Below, one piece after another: positions 1 to 8,384 of a stretch of DNA of 64,000 bases (the stretch's first letter is position 1; every line of letters begins with the position of its first letter). Source of the stretch: Streptomyces albus subsp. albus (lineage in GTDB: Bacteria; Actinomycetota; Actinomycetes; Streptomycetales; Streptomycetaceae). The stretch spans positions 307,942-371,941 of the forward strand of contig NZ_JODR01000016.1 of NCBI RefSeq assembly GCF_000725885.1, read 5' to 3'. Below the pieces are notes generated by a model that saw nothing but the letters and a program-made list of their open reading frames with translations, had not been told where the DNA came from and did not search any database. A program made the translations under genes and the position numbers.

Positions 1-1239
1 GTCCTCCGCCCGCTCCGTCCGCCACGTCGAGGCCAGCAGCCGCAGCCCCGCCGCCGGGTCCCGCCGCCGCACGGCCGACAGCAGCGCCATCCGCTCGGCG
101 AACAGGCCCTCCTGCCACAGCTTGTCGACCGCCTCCGGCTCCTCGTCCGGCAACTGCTGCCGCACCCCGTCGCGCAGGGCGAACTTCCAGTCCGGGTTGT
201 ACCGCGCCAGCCACAACGCCCGGGGCCCGGCGAACGCCAGCGTCTCCGCCCGCAGATCCGTGCGGGCCCGCGCCGCGTCCAACAGGGCGGGCAGCAGGGC
301 CGCCGGAGCACGGTAGCCCTGCGCGTTCGCCTCCGCCAGCCACTGCGGCAGCAACTCCCCCAGGTCGGGGCCCGCCGTACGCCGCCCCGCCGAGCCGGTC
401 TGGCCGGCGCCTCCCGCACGGTCGGCCAGCAGTGCGGCCAGCCGCCGTTCGGCCGCCGCCGGCAGCGGCGTCCTGGTGTCCTCCGGCGCGGGCACCGGGC
501 GCCGGCCGGGGACCGCGGGGCGTGCTCCCGCCCGGCGGCGCACCGTCTCGGCCGCCGCCTTGTCCAGCAACGCCCGCACGCTGCCGCCCGGCGGTCGCCG
601 CCGTTCGGCTCCCAGCAGCGCGGCGGCGACCAGTTCCCCCCACTCCTCGCCGGAACCCCCTGATATCCGCCGCCCGCCTGCACCGTCCGGCCCATCGCCC
701 TGGCGGACCGGTCCGCCTGCCGCGCGGACCGGCCCGCCTGCCGCGCGGACCGGCCCGCCTGCCGCGCTGTGCGTGTCGCCCACCGCGCGGTGTCGCTCGT
801 CCGGTGTGCCGTGCGGAGCATCCGATGCGCTTACCGGTCCCGTCGCCGCGCCGCCGTGTGGACCTTTCGCCGCGCCGTGCAGGACGGCCGGTGCGTCTTC
901 CGGTCCGTTGGCCGCTCCGTACGGGGCGCTCGGTGTGCCCGGTGCGCTTTCCGGCTCGTGGGCCGGCGCCGTCCCGTTCCCTGCCGCGTTCGTCATGCGT
1001 GTCCCCCGCCTCGCCCCTGCCGTCTCCGTCCCGTCCACCGCGTCCCGCAGCGCCTCACCCGGCACGCTTCGTGTCGCCTCGGCCGGTGCGGCCCGCCGAC
1101 CGCCGGCCGGCGGCATGTCTCGTCCCCTCCCGGCCGGCACGCTTCGTGGCTCCCCTCCCGGCACGTCTCGTGCCTCCGCTTCCGGTCCGCCCATGGCGGT
1201 CCGTTCGCCGCCGGTCGCCGGCCCTCCCGTCGTCGTCAC
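1..1239 (-). CDS. DUF5691 family protein, partial (3' end outside window)
   Basis: The frame is open for 413 codons from a GTG at 1239 to the window edge, so the C-terminus is missing. The GTG overlaps the TGA of the SWIM gene (GTGA), which means translational coupling. Roughly the first 190 residues are low-complexity, with three tandem copies of AGGPVRA near 690-760. From about 660 down to 1 the protein becomes ordered and alanine/leucine-rich (EWGELVAAALLGAERRRPP, LLPQWLAEANAQGY, YNPDWKFALRDG), which I recognise as DUF5691. No biochemical function is known to me. The family travels with SWIM, MoxR, DUF5682 and VWA proteins, as here. A start further inside is possible because the N-terminus is poor in motifs. 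Confidence 0.75.
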   Translation of the reverse strand, partial: MTTTGGPATGGERTAMGGPEAEARDVPGGEPRSVPAGRGRDMPPAGGRRAAPAEATRSVPGEALRDAVDGTETAGARRGTRMTNAAGNGTAPAHEPESAPGTPSAPYGAANGPEDAPAVLHGAAKGPHGGAATGPVSASDAPHGTPDERHRAVGDTHSAAGGPVRAAGGPVRAAGGPVRQGDGPDGAGGRRISGGSGEEWGELVAAALLGAERRRPPGGSVRALLDKAAAETVRRRAGARPAVPGRRPVPAPEDTRTPLPAAAERRLAALLADRAGGAGQTGSAGRRTAGPDLGELLPQWLAEANAQGYRAPAALLPALLDAARARTDLRAETLAFAGPRALWLARYNPDWKFALRDGVRQQLPDEEPEAVDKLWQEGLFAERMALLSAVRRRDPAAGLRLLASTWRTERAED

Positions 1240-2693
1240 AGCGGCACCGGCTTTCCGTCGCTCCATGCGGCGTGCGGGACGAAGCCGCGGTGGCCGCACT
1301 CGCCGAAGACCGTCAGCGGGCCGTCGGCGGACATGGCCAGCAGCCTCCACATTGCTCCGGCGGCCGTCCCCGGCGCGACGGGCACAGCGTGCTCCTCCGA
1401 GGCGGCGGCCAGCTGCCAGACCGGCTCGCCGAGCGGACCCGACGGCCCCGCCCCCGACTCCGGCGGCACCGGGACCACCTCCCGCAGCACGCACGGCCAG
1501 CCCTCCAGCCACGGGTCGCCGCGCAGCGCCGCCGCGTACGCCGCCAAGGCGTCGGGTATGTCCTCGCCCGGCGGCACGAAGCCGGGCAGCGGGGGCCCGT
1601 GCCGCTCACCGAGCGCCGCCCGCAGCGGACTGCCGCCGCGGTAGAACGCCAGCTCGGCGTCCAACGTCGCCCCCACCGGCAGCGCCAGTTCGGGGGCCCG
1701 CCCGCTCACGCCGTACGAGAGCAGCAGCGCGTGCCGGCCGGAGGCGCGGCCGTACAGCCAGATACGGCGGACCGTCAGACGGCCCTCGTCCGTGTCGTGC
1801 TGGGCGAGCACCAGCCACTCGTCCCGCGACAACGCCGTCTCGTCGTCGAGCAGTTCCGCCGCCTCGACCGTCAGGCCCACCCGGGAGCGGACCGTCTCGG
1901 CGAGGGGCGCGGGCAGCGCGCCGGCGCCCGCCCAGCCGCGGGCCAGCAGATGCAGCAGCGCGCACTCGGCCAGCAGCCGTCCGGGCCAGCCCTCGCCCGA
2001 GCCGACGACGGCCCCCAGCTCCCGTATCCGGCCGGCCAGGCCCGGAGCCTGCGCGTCGACCATGCGGGCGGCCATCTCCTCCCACGGCGCGTACCCCGCC
2101 TGTTCCGCGCCCGCGAGGCCGCCGCGCAGCAGGTCCGCCAGCCGCTGTTCCAACTCCTCGGTGCCGGCGGTGACACGGGCCGCCCGCTGCTCCGCACGCC
2201 GACGGGCGGCCTCGGCCCGCGCGCCGCCGCCCCCAGGCCCGCCGGCCCCCTCGGCGGTCCCCTCCGCCCCGGCGTCCTGCCCCGTTCCGGCTCCGGCCGC
2301 CGGGGCGGCAGCCTTCGCCTGCGCCTTCTTCTGCGCCCGCTGCCGGCGCCCCTCCAGCCACTCGCCCGCCCAGTCCGGTGGCGTGCCGCCGTCCGGGACG
2401 GCCGTCTCGTCCTGCGCCCACAGCAACAGCAGCGCCAGCGCGTGCTTGCAGGGGAACTTCCGGCTCGGACACGAGCATTTGTAGCCGGGGCCCTGGCCCC
2501 CCTCCATGTCCACCACCGTCTGGTACGGCTTGCTGCCGCTGCCCTTGCACAGCCCCCACACCGCGCCGTCACCCGCCCCCGCGAGGGACCACGGACCGGG
2601 CGTGGCCAGCTTGCCCCCGGCCTTGCGTGACGCCGCGTCTGGCGCCAGCGCGCTTACCTGCTCCGCCGTCCAGCGGACCGCTTGTCCACCCAT
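1236..2693 (-). CDS. SWIM zinc-finger protein
   Basis: 485 aa. A SWIM motif (CSCPSRKFPCKH, pattern CxC-Xn-CxH) lies in the N-terminal quarter and should bind zinc and probably DNA or protein. The rest is helical and alanine-rich, with a low-complexity segment after the finger. The first ordered residues, GGQAVRWTAEQVSALAPDA, are the usual N-terminus of this family in Streptomyces. The ATG at 2693 is chosen although the frame extends to 2756: a near-consensus promoter (2701-2723) ends seven bases before this ATG, so upstream starts would not be transcribed and the mRNA may be leaderless. First gene of the leftward operon with DUF5691, divergent from the MoxR operon. Confidence 0.85.
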   Translation of the reverse strand: MGGQAVRWTAEQVSALAPDAASRKAGGKLATPGPWSLAGAGDGAVWGLCKGSGSKPYQTVVDMEGGQGPGYKCSCPSRKFPCKHALALLLLWAQDETAVPDGGTPPDWAGEWLEGRRQRAQKKAQAKAAAPAAGAGTGQDAGAEGTAEGAGGPGGGGARAEAARRRAEQRAARVTAGTEELEQRLADLLRGGLAGAEQAGYAPWEEMAARMVDAQAPGLAGRIRELGAVVGSGEGWPGRLLAECALLHLLARGWAGAGALPAPLAETVRSRVGLTVEAAELLDDETALSRDEWLVLAQHDTDEGRLTVRRIWLYGRASGRHALLLSYGVSGRAPELALPVGATLDAELAFYRGGSPLRAALGERHGPPLPGFVPPGEDIPDALAAYAAALRGDPWLEGWPCVLREVVPVPPESGAGPSGPLGEPVWQLAAASEEHAVPVAPGTAAGAMWRLLAMSADGPLTVFGECGHRGFVPHAAWSDGKPVPL

Positions 2694-2700
2694 GCCCGAA

Positions 2701-2723
2701 ACGGTAGGCGCGGGCACTGACAA
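2701..2723 (-). promoter_or_regulatory. PafBC/RecA-independent DNA-damage-type promoter for the SWIM operon
   Basis: On the minus strand the sequence is TTGTCAGTG-N8-TACCGT. This fits the actinobacterial RecA-NDp/PafBC consensus as I remember it (TTGTCRGTG-N8-TANNNT). The -10 hexamer ends at 2701 and the ATG is at 2693, predicting a leaderless transcript. Seen: the motif and the spacing. Inferred: PafBC control. Confidence 0.65.
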
Positions 2724-2783
2724 CGCCCCCTCGCTCGCCGCCCAACTCGTCGTCACCGCAGGTCAACACGGGTTCCGGGGCGA

Positions 2784-2806
2784 TTGTCAGTGGCGGGGTG
2801 CACAGT
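2784..2806 (+). promoter_or_regulatory. Second PafBC-type motif, facing the MoxR operon
   Basis: TTGTCAGTG-N8-CACAGT on the plus strand. The -35 half is identical to that of the oppositely oriented copy at 2701-2723, and the -10 half has one mismatch to TANNNT. A start site near 2813 would leave a leader of about 90 nt before the MoxR GTG at 2903. Confidence 0.5.
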
Positions 2807-2902
2807 GGTTCACGGATCGGCCGGGCGCCGCGGCGCCGGGGTCTCTTCCTTGGCCCCATCCATGTCTTCTTCCGTTGTCGAGCCCTGCGCTGAGGGGGAG
2901 TT

Positions 2903-4006
2903 GTGACCGAGAGCCATGACGCGGAGCAGGCTGCGCTGCGCCCGCACGCCGAGGACGCCTTCGCGGACGAGCTGGCGGCACTCGCCGAGGCCGACGACCG
3001 TCCGCGGCCCGCGCGGTGGCGGCTGTCGCCGTGGGCGGTGGCGACCTACCTCCTCGGCGGTGAACTGCCCGGCGGCAAGGTCATCACGCCCAAGTACGTG
3101 GGGCCGCGCCGCATCATCGAGGTCGCCGTCAGCACCCTGGCCACGGACCGGGCGCTGCTGCTCCTCGGCGTCCCCGGCACGGCCAAGACGTGGGTGTCGG
3201 AACACCTGGCGGCGGCCGTCAGCGGGGACTCCACACTGCTGGTCCAGGGCACGGCCGGCACGGCGGAGGAGGCCATCCGCTACGGATGGAACTACGCCCA
3301 GCTGCTCGCCCAGGGCCCCAGCCGCGCGGCGCTGGTGCCGAGTCCGGTGATGCGGGCGATGTCCGAGGGCATGACGGCACGGGTCGAGGAGCTGACCCGT
3401 ATCCCGGCGGACGTGCAGGACACCCTGATCACGATCCTGTCCGAGAAGACGCTGCCGATCCCCGAACTGGGCGAGGAGGTGCAGGCGGTCCGCGGTTTCA
3501 ACCTCATCGCCACGGCCAACGACCGCGACCGGGGGGTCAACGACCTGTCCAGCGCGCTGCGCCGCCGCTTCAACACGGTGGTGCTTCCACTGCCGGAGAC
3601 GGCCGAGGCGGAGGTCGAGATCGTCGCACGCCGGGTCGGGCAGCTCGGCCGCTCCCTGGACCTGCCGCCCGCGCCCGAGGGGCTCGACGAGATCCGCCGG
3701 GTCGTCACCGTCTTCCGCGAGCTGCGGGAGGGCGTCACCGACGACGGCCGCACCAAGCTCAAGTCCCCCTCGGGCACGCTGTCCACGGCCGAGGCCATCT
3801 CCGTGGTCACCGGGGGCCTCGCGCTGGCCGCGCACTTCGGCGACGGGGTGCTGCGCGCGAGCGACGTGGCCGCGGGCATCCTCGGCGCCGTGGTCCGCGA
3901 CCCGGCATCGGACCAGGTGATCTGGCAGGAATACCTGGAGGCGGTCGTGCGCGAGCGCGACGGCTGGAAGGACTTCTACCGCGCCTGCCGAGAGGTGTCC
4001 GCATGA
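2903..4006 (+). CDS. MoxR-type AAA+ ATPase
   Basis: 367 aa, GTG start behind GAGGGGGAG. Walker A is GVPGTAKT (residues 89-96), sensor 1 is LIATANDRDRGVN, and the arginine-finger region is SSALRRRFN. The Walker B region (ARVEELTRI) has EE where DE is usual. MoxR ATPases typically work with a VWA partner as chaperones or remodelling factors; the VWA partner is encoded two genes downstream. The stop overlaps the DUF5682 start (ATGA at 4003-4006). The protein is cytoplasmic. Its substrate cannot be read from sequence. Confidence 0.9.
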   Translation: MTESHDAEQAALRPHAEDAFADELAALAEADDRPRPARWRLSPWAVATYLLGGELPGGKVITPKYVGPRRIIEVAVSTLATDRALLLLGVPGTAKTWVSEHLAAAVSGDSTLLVQGTAGTAEEAIRYGWNYAQLLAQGPSRAALVPSPVMRAMSEGMTARVEELTRIPADVQDTLITILSEKTLPIPELGEEVQAVRGFNLIATANDRDRGVNDLSSALRRRFNTVVLPLPETAEAEVEIVARRVGQLGRSLDLPPAPEGLDEIRRVVTVFRELREGVTDDGRTKLKSPSGTLSTAEAISVVTGGLALAAHFGDGVLRASDVAAGILGAVVRDPASDQVIWQEYLEAVVRERDGWKDFYRACREVSA

Positions 4007-6993
4007 CGGCTGTGCGCCAGGAGGCGGCGGGCCCCCTGCTGCTGGGGGTGCGGCACCACGGCCCCGGCTCGGCCCGCGCCGTACGGGCGGTGCTGGAGGC
4101 GTACGAGCCGCGCTGTGTCCTCATCGAGGGGCCGCCGGAGGGGGACGCGGTGGTCGGGCTGGCGGGGGACGAGGCCATGGTGCCCCCGGTGGCGCTGCTC
4201 GCCCACGCGGTCAACGAGCCGGGCAGGGCGGCCTTCTGGCCACTGGCCGAGTTCTCACCGGAATGGGTGGCGATCCGCTGGGCCGTGGAACGCGGCGTGC
4301 CCGTCCGTTTCGTCGACCTGCCGGCGGCCCACACGCTCGCCATGAGCGAGGGGGAGGGCGAACCGCAGGAGGAGGGGGGCAAGACGGTCCCCGGCGGCAC
4401 CGACGGGGGTGGTGCCGCCGGGGACACCGGATCGGGAGCGGACGCCGACGGGGGAGTGCCGCAGCCGGGGCGGTCGGAGGAGGTGCGGCTCGACCCGCTG
4501 GCGGCGCTGGCCGAGGCCGCCGGCTACGACGATCCGGAACGCTGGTGGGAGGACGCGGTCGAGCACCGCCCAGGGCACCCGACCGGGGGCGGGGGCGGTG
4601 CGGTGGAGGCCGCCGCCGAGGGGGACGCCGGGAGCGGCCCGGGCCGGTACGGGGCGGCTGGGGGCGGGCACGGGGCCGCCCCTGACGGCCCGCACAGCGA
4701 TGCCTACGGCGACCCGTACGAACCGTTCGCCGCGCTCGGGGAGGCCATGGCCGCACTACGGGCCGTGCACGGGGACGGCGGACACCACCGCGATCTGGTG
4801 CGCGAGGCCCATATGCGGCTGCGGCTGCGAGAGGCGCGCAAGGAGTTCGGGGACGCGGGCGTCGCCGTCGTCTGCGGAGCCTGGCACGTGCCGGCGCTCG
4901 CCGAAGCGGTCACCGTGACGGCGGACCGCCAGGCGCTCAAGGGCCTGCCCAAGGTGAAGACGGAGGTCACCTGGGTGCCGTGGACGCACAGGCGACTGGC
5001 ACGCCAGTCCGGATACGGGGCCGGAATCGCCTCGCCCGGCTGGTACGGGCACCTGTTCTCCGCGCCGGACCGGCCGGTGGAACGGTGGCTGGTCAAGGTC
5101 GCCCAACTCCTGCGGGAAGAGGACTGGTCCGTCTCGTCCGCGCATGTGATCGAGGCCGTGCGGCTCGCCGGCACCCTGGCGGCGATGCGTGGCCGCCCGC
5201 TGGCCGGGCTGACGGAGACCACGGACGCGGTCCGCGCGGTGCTGTGCGAGGGCTCCGACGTCCCGTTGGAGCTGATCCGCGACAAACTCGTGGTCGGTGA
5301 CGTGCTGGGCGAGGTCCCCGAGGGGGCACCGGCTGTACCGCTCCAGCGGGATCTGGCCCGCCAGCAGCGTGCCGTCCGGCTGAAGCCTGCCGCGGCCGAG
5401 CGGGAAGTCGACCTCGACCTGCGCAAGGAAACCGACACCGCGCGCAGCCGGCTGCTGCACCGGCTGCGGCTGCTGGACATCGGCTGGGGCGAGCCCGTCC
5501 GCTCCCGCACCGCCAGCACCGGCACCTTCCGGGAGAGCTGGCGGCTGTGCTGGGACCCAGAGCTGTCCGTCAGAGTGGCCGAGGCCGGGGTGTGGGGCAC
5601 CACGGTCGAGGCGGCGGCCACGGCCAAGGCCCGGTCCGCGGCGACCGACCGGACCGACTGCACGCTCGCGGACATCACGACACTGGCCGAACAGTGTCTG
5701 CTGGCCAATCTGCCGGACGCGTTGCCCGTGGTGATGCGGGTGCTGGCCGACCGGGCGGCGCTGGAGTCCGACGTGGGCCACCTCGCCCAGGCGCTGCCGT
5801 CGCTGGTGCGCACCCTGCGCTACGGCGATGTGCGGGGCACCGACGCGGGGGCGCTGGCCGCGGTCGCCGACGGGATGGCGGAGCGGATATGCGTGGGGCT
5901 GCCGCCGGCGTGCGCGGGCCTCGACGACGACGGCGCCCGCGCCATGCGCACCCATCTCGACGCGGCCCACCAGGCGGTCCAACTGCTCGCCCGCGACGAG
6001 CGGGACATGACGGGGGACGGCGCCGACGCGGGGAACGGCGAGGGCACCGGGGCCGATGGCCTCGTGAGGGCCGACGGTGCTGCTGGGGCTGATGGTGCCG
6101 ACGGCAACGATGGCGGCGCTGCGAACGCTGGCGACGCCGGGAACCTTGGCAGCACCGGCGCGGGCGGCGTACCCGGCGGGCGGTGGCGGGTGGACGCCGG
6201 GCTGCTCGGCAGATGGCGGGGAGTGCTGCGGACGCTCGCGGAACGGGACCGCATACCGGGCCTGCTGCGGGGGCGCTGCGCCCGGCTGCTGCTGGACGAC
6301 GGCCAGTTGACGGACGACGAGGCGGAGCGGCTGATGAGCCTCGTCCTCTCGCCGGGTACGCCGCCGGGTGAGGCCGCGAACTGGATCGAGGGCTTCCTGA
6401 CGGGCGGCGGGATGCTGCTCGTCCACGACGGGCGGCTGCTCGCACTGGTCGACCGGTGGCTGACGGGTGTCCCGCAGGACGCGTTCACGGACGTGCTGCC
6501 GCTGCTGCGGCGGACGTTCGCGGAGTTCGAGGCCGGGGTGCGCCGCACACTCGGCGAGCTGGTCCGGCGTGGTGCGGGGGCCGGCCCGTCGAGCGGGACC
6601 GACACGGGGGACGGGCTGCCCGGGTTCGGGCCCGGGCTCGACGAGCAGCGGGCGGAGGCGGCGCTGGAGACGGTCCGGCTGTTGCTCGGCGCACCGGACG
6701 GTGTTGGGGGCATGCCGGACCACCGAAGCCCGTACAGCGCGTCGCGGGCGGACACCTCCCCGGCGGACACCTCGCGGGCGGCCACGGCGCGGAACGCAGG
6801 GCACGGCATGGAGGAGGCGGCGACGCGGGGCGCGGGACACGGCGGCGGGCAGACCGTGGGGCGGGGCGCACCGCGCGGCACTGGGCGGACCGCGACGCGG
6901 AGTGCGCGGGACGGCGGGCGGGAGGCGCCGCCCGAGCGGGGGCCCGAAGGGGAGTACGAGGGGGAGCACGGGGTGAGGGAGGTGCACGCATGA
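4003..6993 (+). CDS. DUF5682 family protein (TraB/EreA-like N-terminal motifs)
   Basis: 996 aa, starting at the ATG that overlaps the MoxR stop. The N-terminus reads LLGVRHHGPGSARAV (H18, H19), then VLIEGPPEGD (E42, E46), and later CGAWHVPAL (H295). This spacing of His, Glu and GxxH resembles the TraB/ChaN/EreA-like fold, so a metal-dependent or hydrolytic N-terminal domain is plausible but unproven. Low-complexity Gly/Asp/Ala segments interrupt it (roughly residues 115-240 and 670-730), and the last ~100 residues are disordered. The helical middle part is characteristic of DUF5682. Coupled to MoxR upstream and to VWA downstream (ATGA at 6990-6993). Confidence 0.85.
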   Translation: MTAVRQEAAGPLLLGVRHHGPGSARAVRAVLEAYEPRCVLIEGPPEGDAVVGLAGDEAMVPPVALLAHAVNEPGRAAFWPLAEFSPEWVAIRWAVERGVPVRFVDLPAAHTLAMSEGEGEPQEEGGKTVPGGTDGGGAAGDTGSGADADGGVPQPGRSEEVRLDPLAALAEAAGYDDPERWWEDAVEHRPGHPTGGGGGAVEAAAEGDAGSGPGRYGAAGGGHGAAPDGPHSDAYGDPYEPFAALGEAMAALRAVHGDGGHHRDLVREAHMRLRLREARKEFGDAGVAVVCGAWHVPALAEAVTVTADRQALKGLPKVKTEVTWVPWTHRRLARQSGYGAGIASPGWYGHLFSAPDRPVERWLVKVAQLLREEDWSVSSAHVIEAVRLAGTLAAMRGRPLAGLTETTDAVRAVLCEGSDVPLELIRDKLVVGDVLGEVPEGAPAVPLQRDLARQQRAVRLKPAAAEREVDLDLRKETDTARSRLLHRLRLLDIGWGEPVRSRTASTGTFRESWRLCWDPELSVRVAEAGVWGTTVEAAATAKARSAATDRTDCTLADITTLAEQCLLANLPDALPVVMRVLADRAALESDVGHLAQALPSLVRTLRYGDVRGTDAGALAAVADGMAERICVGLPPACAGLDDDGARAMRTHLDAAHQAVQLLARDERDMTGDGADAGNGEGTGADGLVRADGAAGADGADGNDGGAANAGDAGNLGSTGAGGVPGGRWRVDAGLLGRWRGVLRTLAERDRIPGLLRGRCARLLLDDGQLTDDEAERLMSLVLSPGTPPGEAANWIEGFLTGGGMLLVHDGRLLALVDRWLTGVPQDAFTDVLPLLRRTFAEFEAGVRRTLGELVRRGAGAGPSSGTDTGDGLPGFGPGLDEQRAEAALETVRLLLGAPDGVGGMPDHRSPYSASRADTSPADTSRAATARNAGHGMEEAATRGAGHGGGQTVGRGAPRGTGRTATRSARDGGREAPPERGPEGEYEGEHGVREVHA

Positions 6994-8192
6994 CGGTGCG
7001 CGAGGAGCACGAAGTGGCGGCCACCGGCCCGGAGGCCGAACGGCTGCGGCGCTGGCGCCTGGTGCTCGGCGGGGGCGCGGCGGACGGCACCGGCTGTTCG
7101 CTGGGTGCCTCGGACAGCGGTATGGACCGCGCGCTGGAGGCGGTCTACGGGGGTGACGGCCACGGCGGCGGGAGCGGCGGTGCCCGGGGCGGTGGGCGGC
7201 CGGGCGGCCGGAGCGGCGGTCTGGGGGCCTCGGCGCCGCACGTCTCCCGCTGGCTGGGGGACATCCGTACCTACTTCCCCAGTTCCGTGGTGCAGGTGAT
7301 GCAGCGGGACGCGATCGACCGGCTGGGGCTCTCCTCGCTGCTGCTGGAGCCGGAGATGCTGGAGGCCGTCGAGCCGGATGTGCATCTGGTGGGCACGCTG
7401 CTGTCGCTCAACAGGGCGATGCCGGAGACCAGCAGGGAGACGGCGCGGGCTGTGGTGCGCAAGGTCGTCGCCGAGCTGGAGAAGCGGCTGGCGGCGCGGA
7501 CCCGCTCGACGCTCACCGGGGCACTGGACCGGTCCGCGAAGGTGAACCGGCCCCGGCACCGGGACATCGACTGGGACCGCACCATCCGCGCCAACCTCAA
7601 GAACTATCTGCCCGAGCAGGGGACGATCGTGCCGGAGCGGCTGATCGGTTACGGGCGGGCGGCCCAGGCGGTCAAGAAGGACGTCATCCTCTGCATCGAC
7701 CAGTCGGGTTCGATGGCGTCGTCCGTCGTCTACGCCTCGGTCTTCGGCGCCGTGCTGGCGTCGATGCGGACGCTGGACACGCGGCTGGTCGTCTTCGACA
7801 CCAGCGTCGTGGACCTCACGGAGGAGCTGGACGACCCGGTGGACGTGCTCTTCGGGACGCAGCTGGGCGGCGGTACGGACATCAACCGTGCGCTGGCCTA
7901 CTGCCAGTCGCGGATCAGCCGTCCGGCGGAGACGGTGGTGGTGCTGATCAGCGATCTGTACGAGGGCGGGATACGGCAGGAGATGCTCAAACGGGTGGCG
8001 GCGATGAAGGCGGCGGGTGTGCAGTTCGTCACCCTGCTCGCCCTGTCGGACGAGGGGGCGCCCTCCTACGACCGGGAGCACGCCGCCGCGCTCGCGGCGC
8101 TGGGGGCTCCCGCGTTCGCCTGCACCCCGGACCACTTCCCGGAGGTGATGGCGGCGGCCATCGAGAAGCGTCCGCTTCCGGTGCCGGAGTGA
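6990..8192 (+). CDS. VWA domain protein, MoxR partner
   Basis: 400 aa. The C-terminal half is a von Willebrand A domain with an intact MIDAS: DQSGSMASS (DxSxS), the threonine in GGGTDINRAL, and the aspartate in LISDLYEGG. The N-terminal half is helical and preceded by a glycine-rich linker. MIDAS-VWA proteins coupled to MoxR ATPases usually bind the client through a divalent metal. The ATG at 6990 overlaps the DUF5682 stop; longer starts in this frame lie inside that gene and are not credible. Last gene of the rightward arm. Confidence 0.9.
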   Translation: MTVREEHEVAATGPEAERLRRWRLVLGGGAADGTGCSLGASDSGMDRALEAVYGGDGHGGGSGGARGGGRPGGRSGGLGASAPHVSRWLGDIRTYFPSSVVQVMQRDAIDRLGLSSLLLEPEMLEAVEPDVHLVGTLLSLNRAMPETSRETARAVVRKVVAELEKRLAARTRSTLTGALDRSAKVNRPRHRDIDWDRTIRANLKNYLPEQGTIVPERLIGYGRAAQAVKKDVILCIDQSGSMASSVVYASVFGAVLASMRTLDTRLVVFDTSVVDLTEELDDPVDVLFGTQLGGGTDINRALAYCQSRISRPAETVVVLISDLYEGGIRQEMLKRVAAMKAAGVQFVTLLALSDEGAPSYDREHAAALAALGAPAFACTPDHFPEVMAAAIEKRPLPVPE

Positions 8193-8219
8193 GCCGGGGG
8201 AGGGGTGTCCCGAAGGACC

Positions 8220-8235
8220 TGTGACCGTTGTCACC
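8220..8235. promoter_or_regulatory. Candidate Crp operator upstream of sucC
   Basis: TGTGACCGTTGTCACC is a palindrome that fits both TGTGA-N6-TCACA (one mismatch) and the GTG-N6-GNCAC form reported for Streptomyces Crp. It lies 150 bp upstream of the sucC GTG. No convincing -10/-35 pair is visible; TTGTCA at 8228 and GATTTA at 8253 are a weak possibility. Confidence 0.4.
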
Positions 8236-8384
8236 GCGTCTGTGTGAGGTGCGATTTAGGCAGTACACGCACGCAGAGCTAACCTGCAAGGCGGACATGC
8301 CGCGCGACCCGTGGACGCCGCGGCCCTGCGGCACGCCCACGCTGACAACGACCGCGAGACCACTGATTAAGGGGACGGACGCGC

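Noticed and set aside
432..2630. Large plus-strand frame opposite the SWIM and DUF5691 genes
   Set aside because: Arg/Pro/Ala-only composition; the minus strand has the zinc finger and the DUF5691 motifs.
4756..8234. Long open frames antisense to the DUF5682 and VWA genes (up to ~800 codons)
   Set aside because: They arise from third-position GC bias, have Arg/Pro/His-rich composition and no motifs, while the opposite strand carries clear domains.
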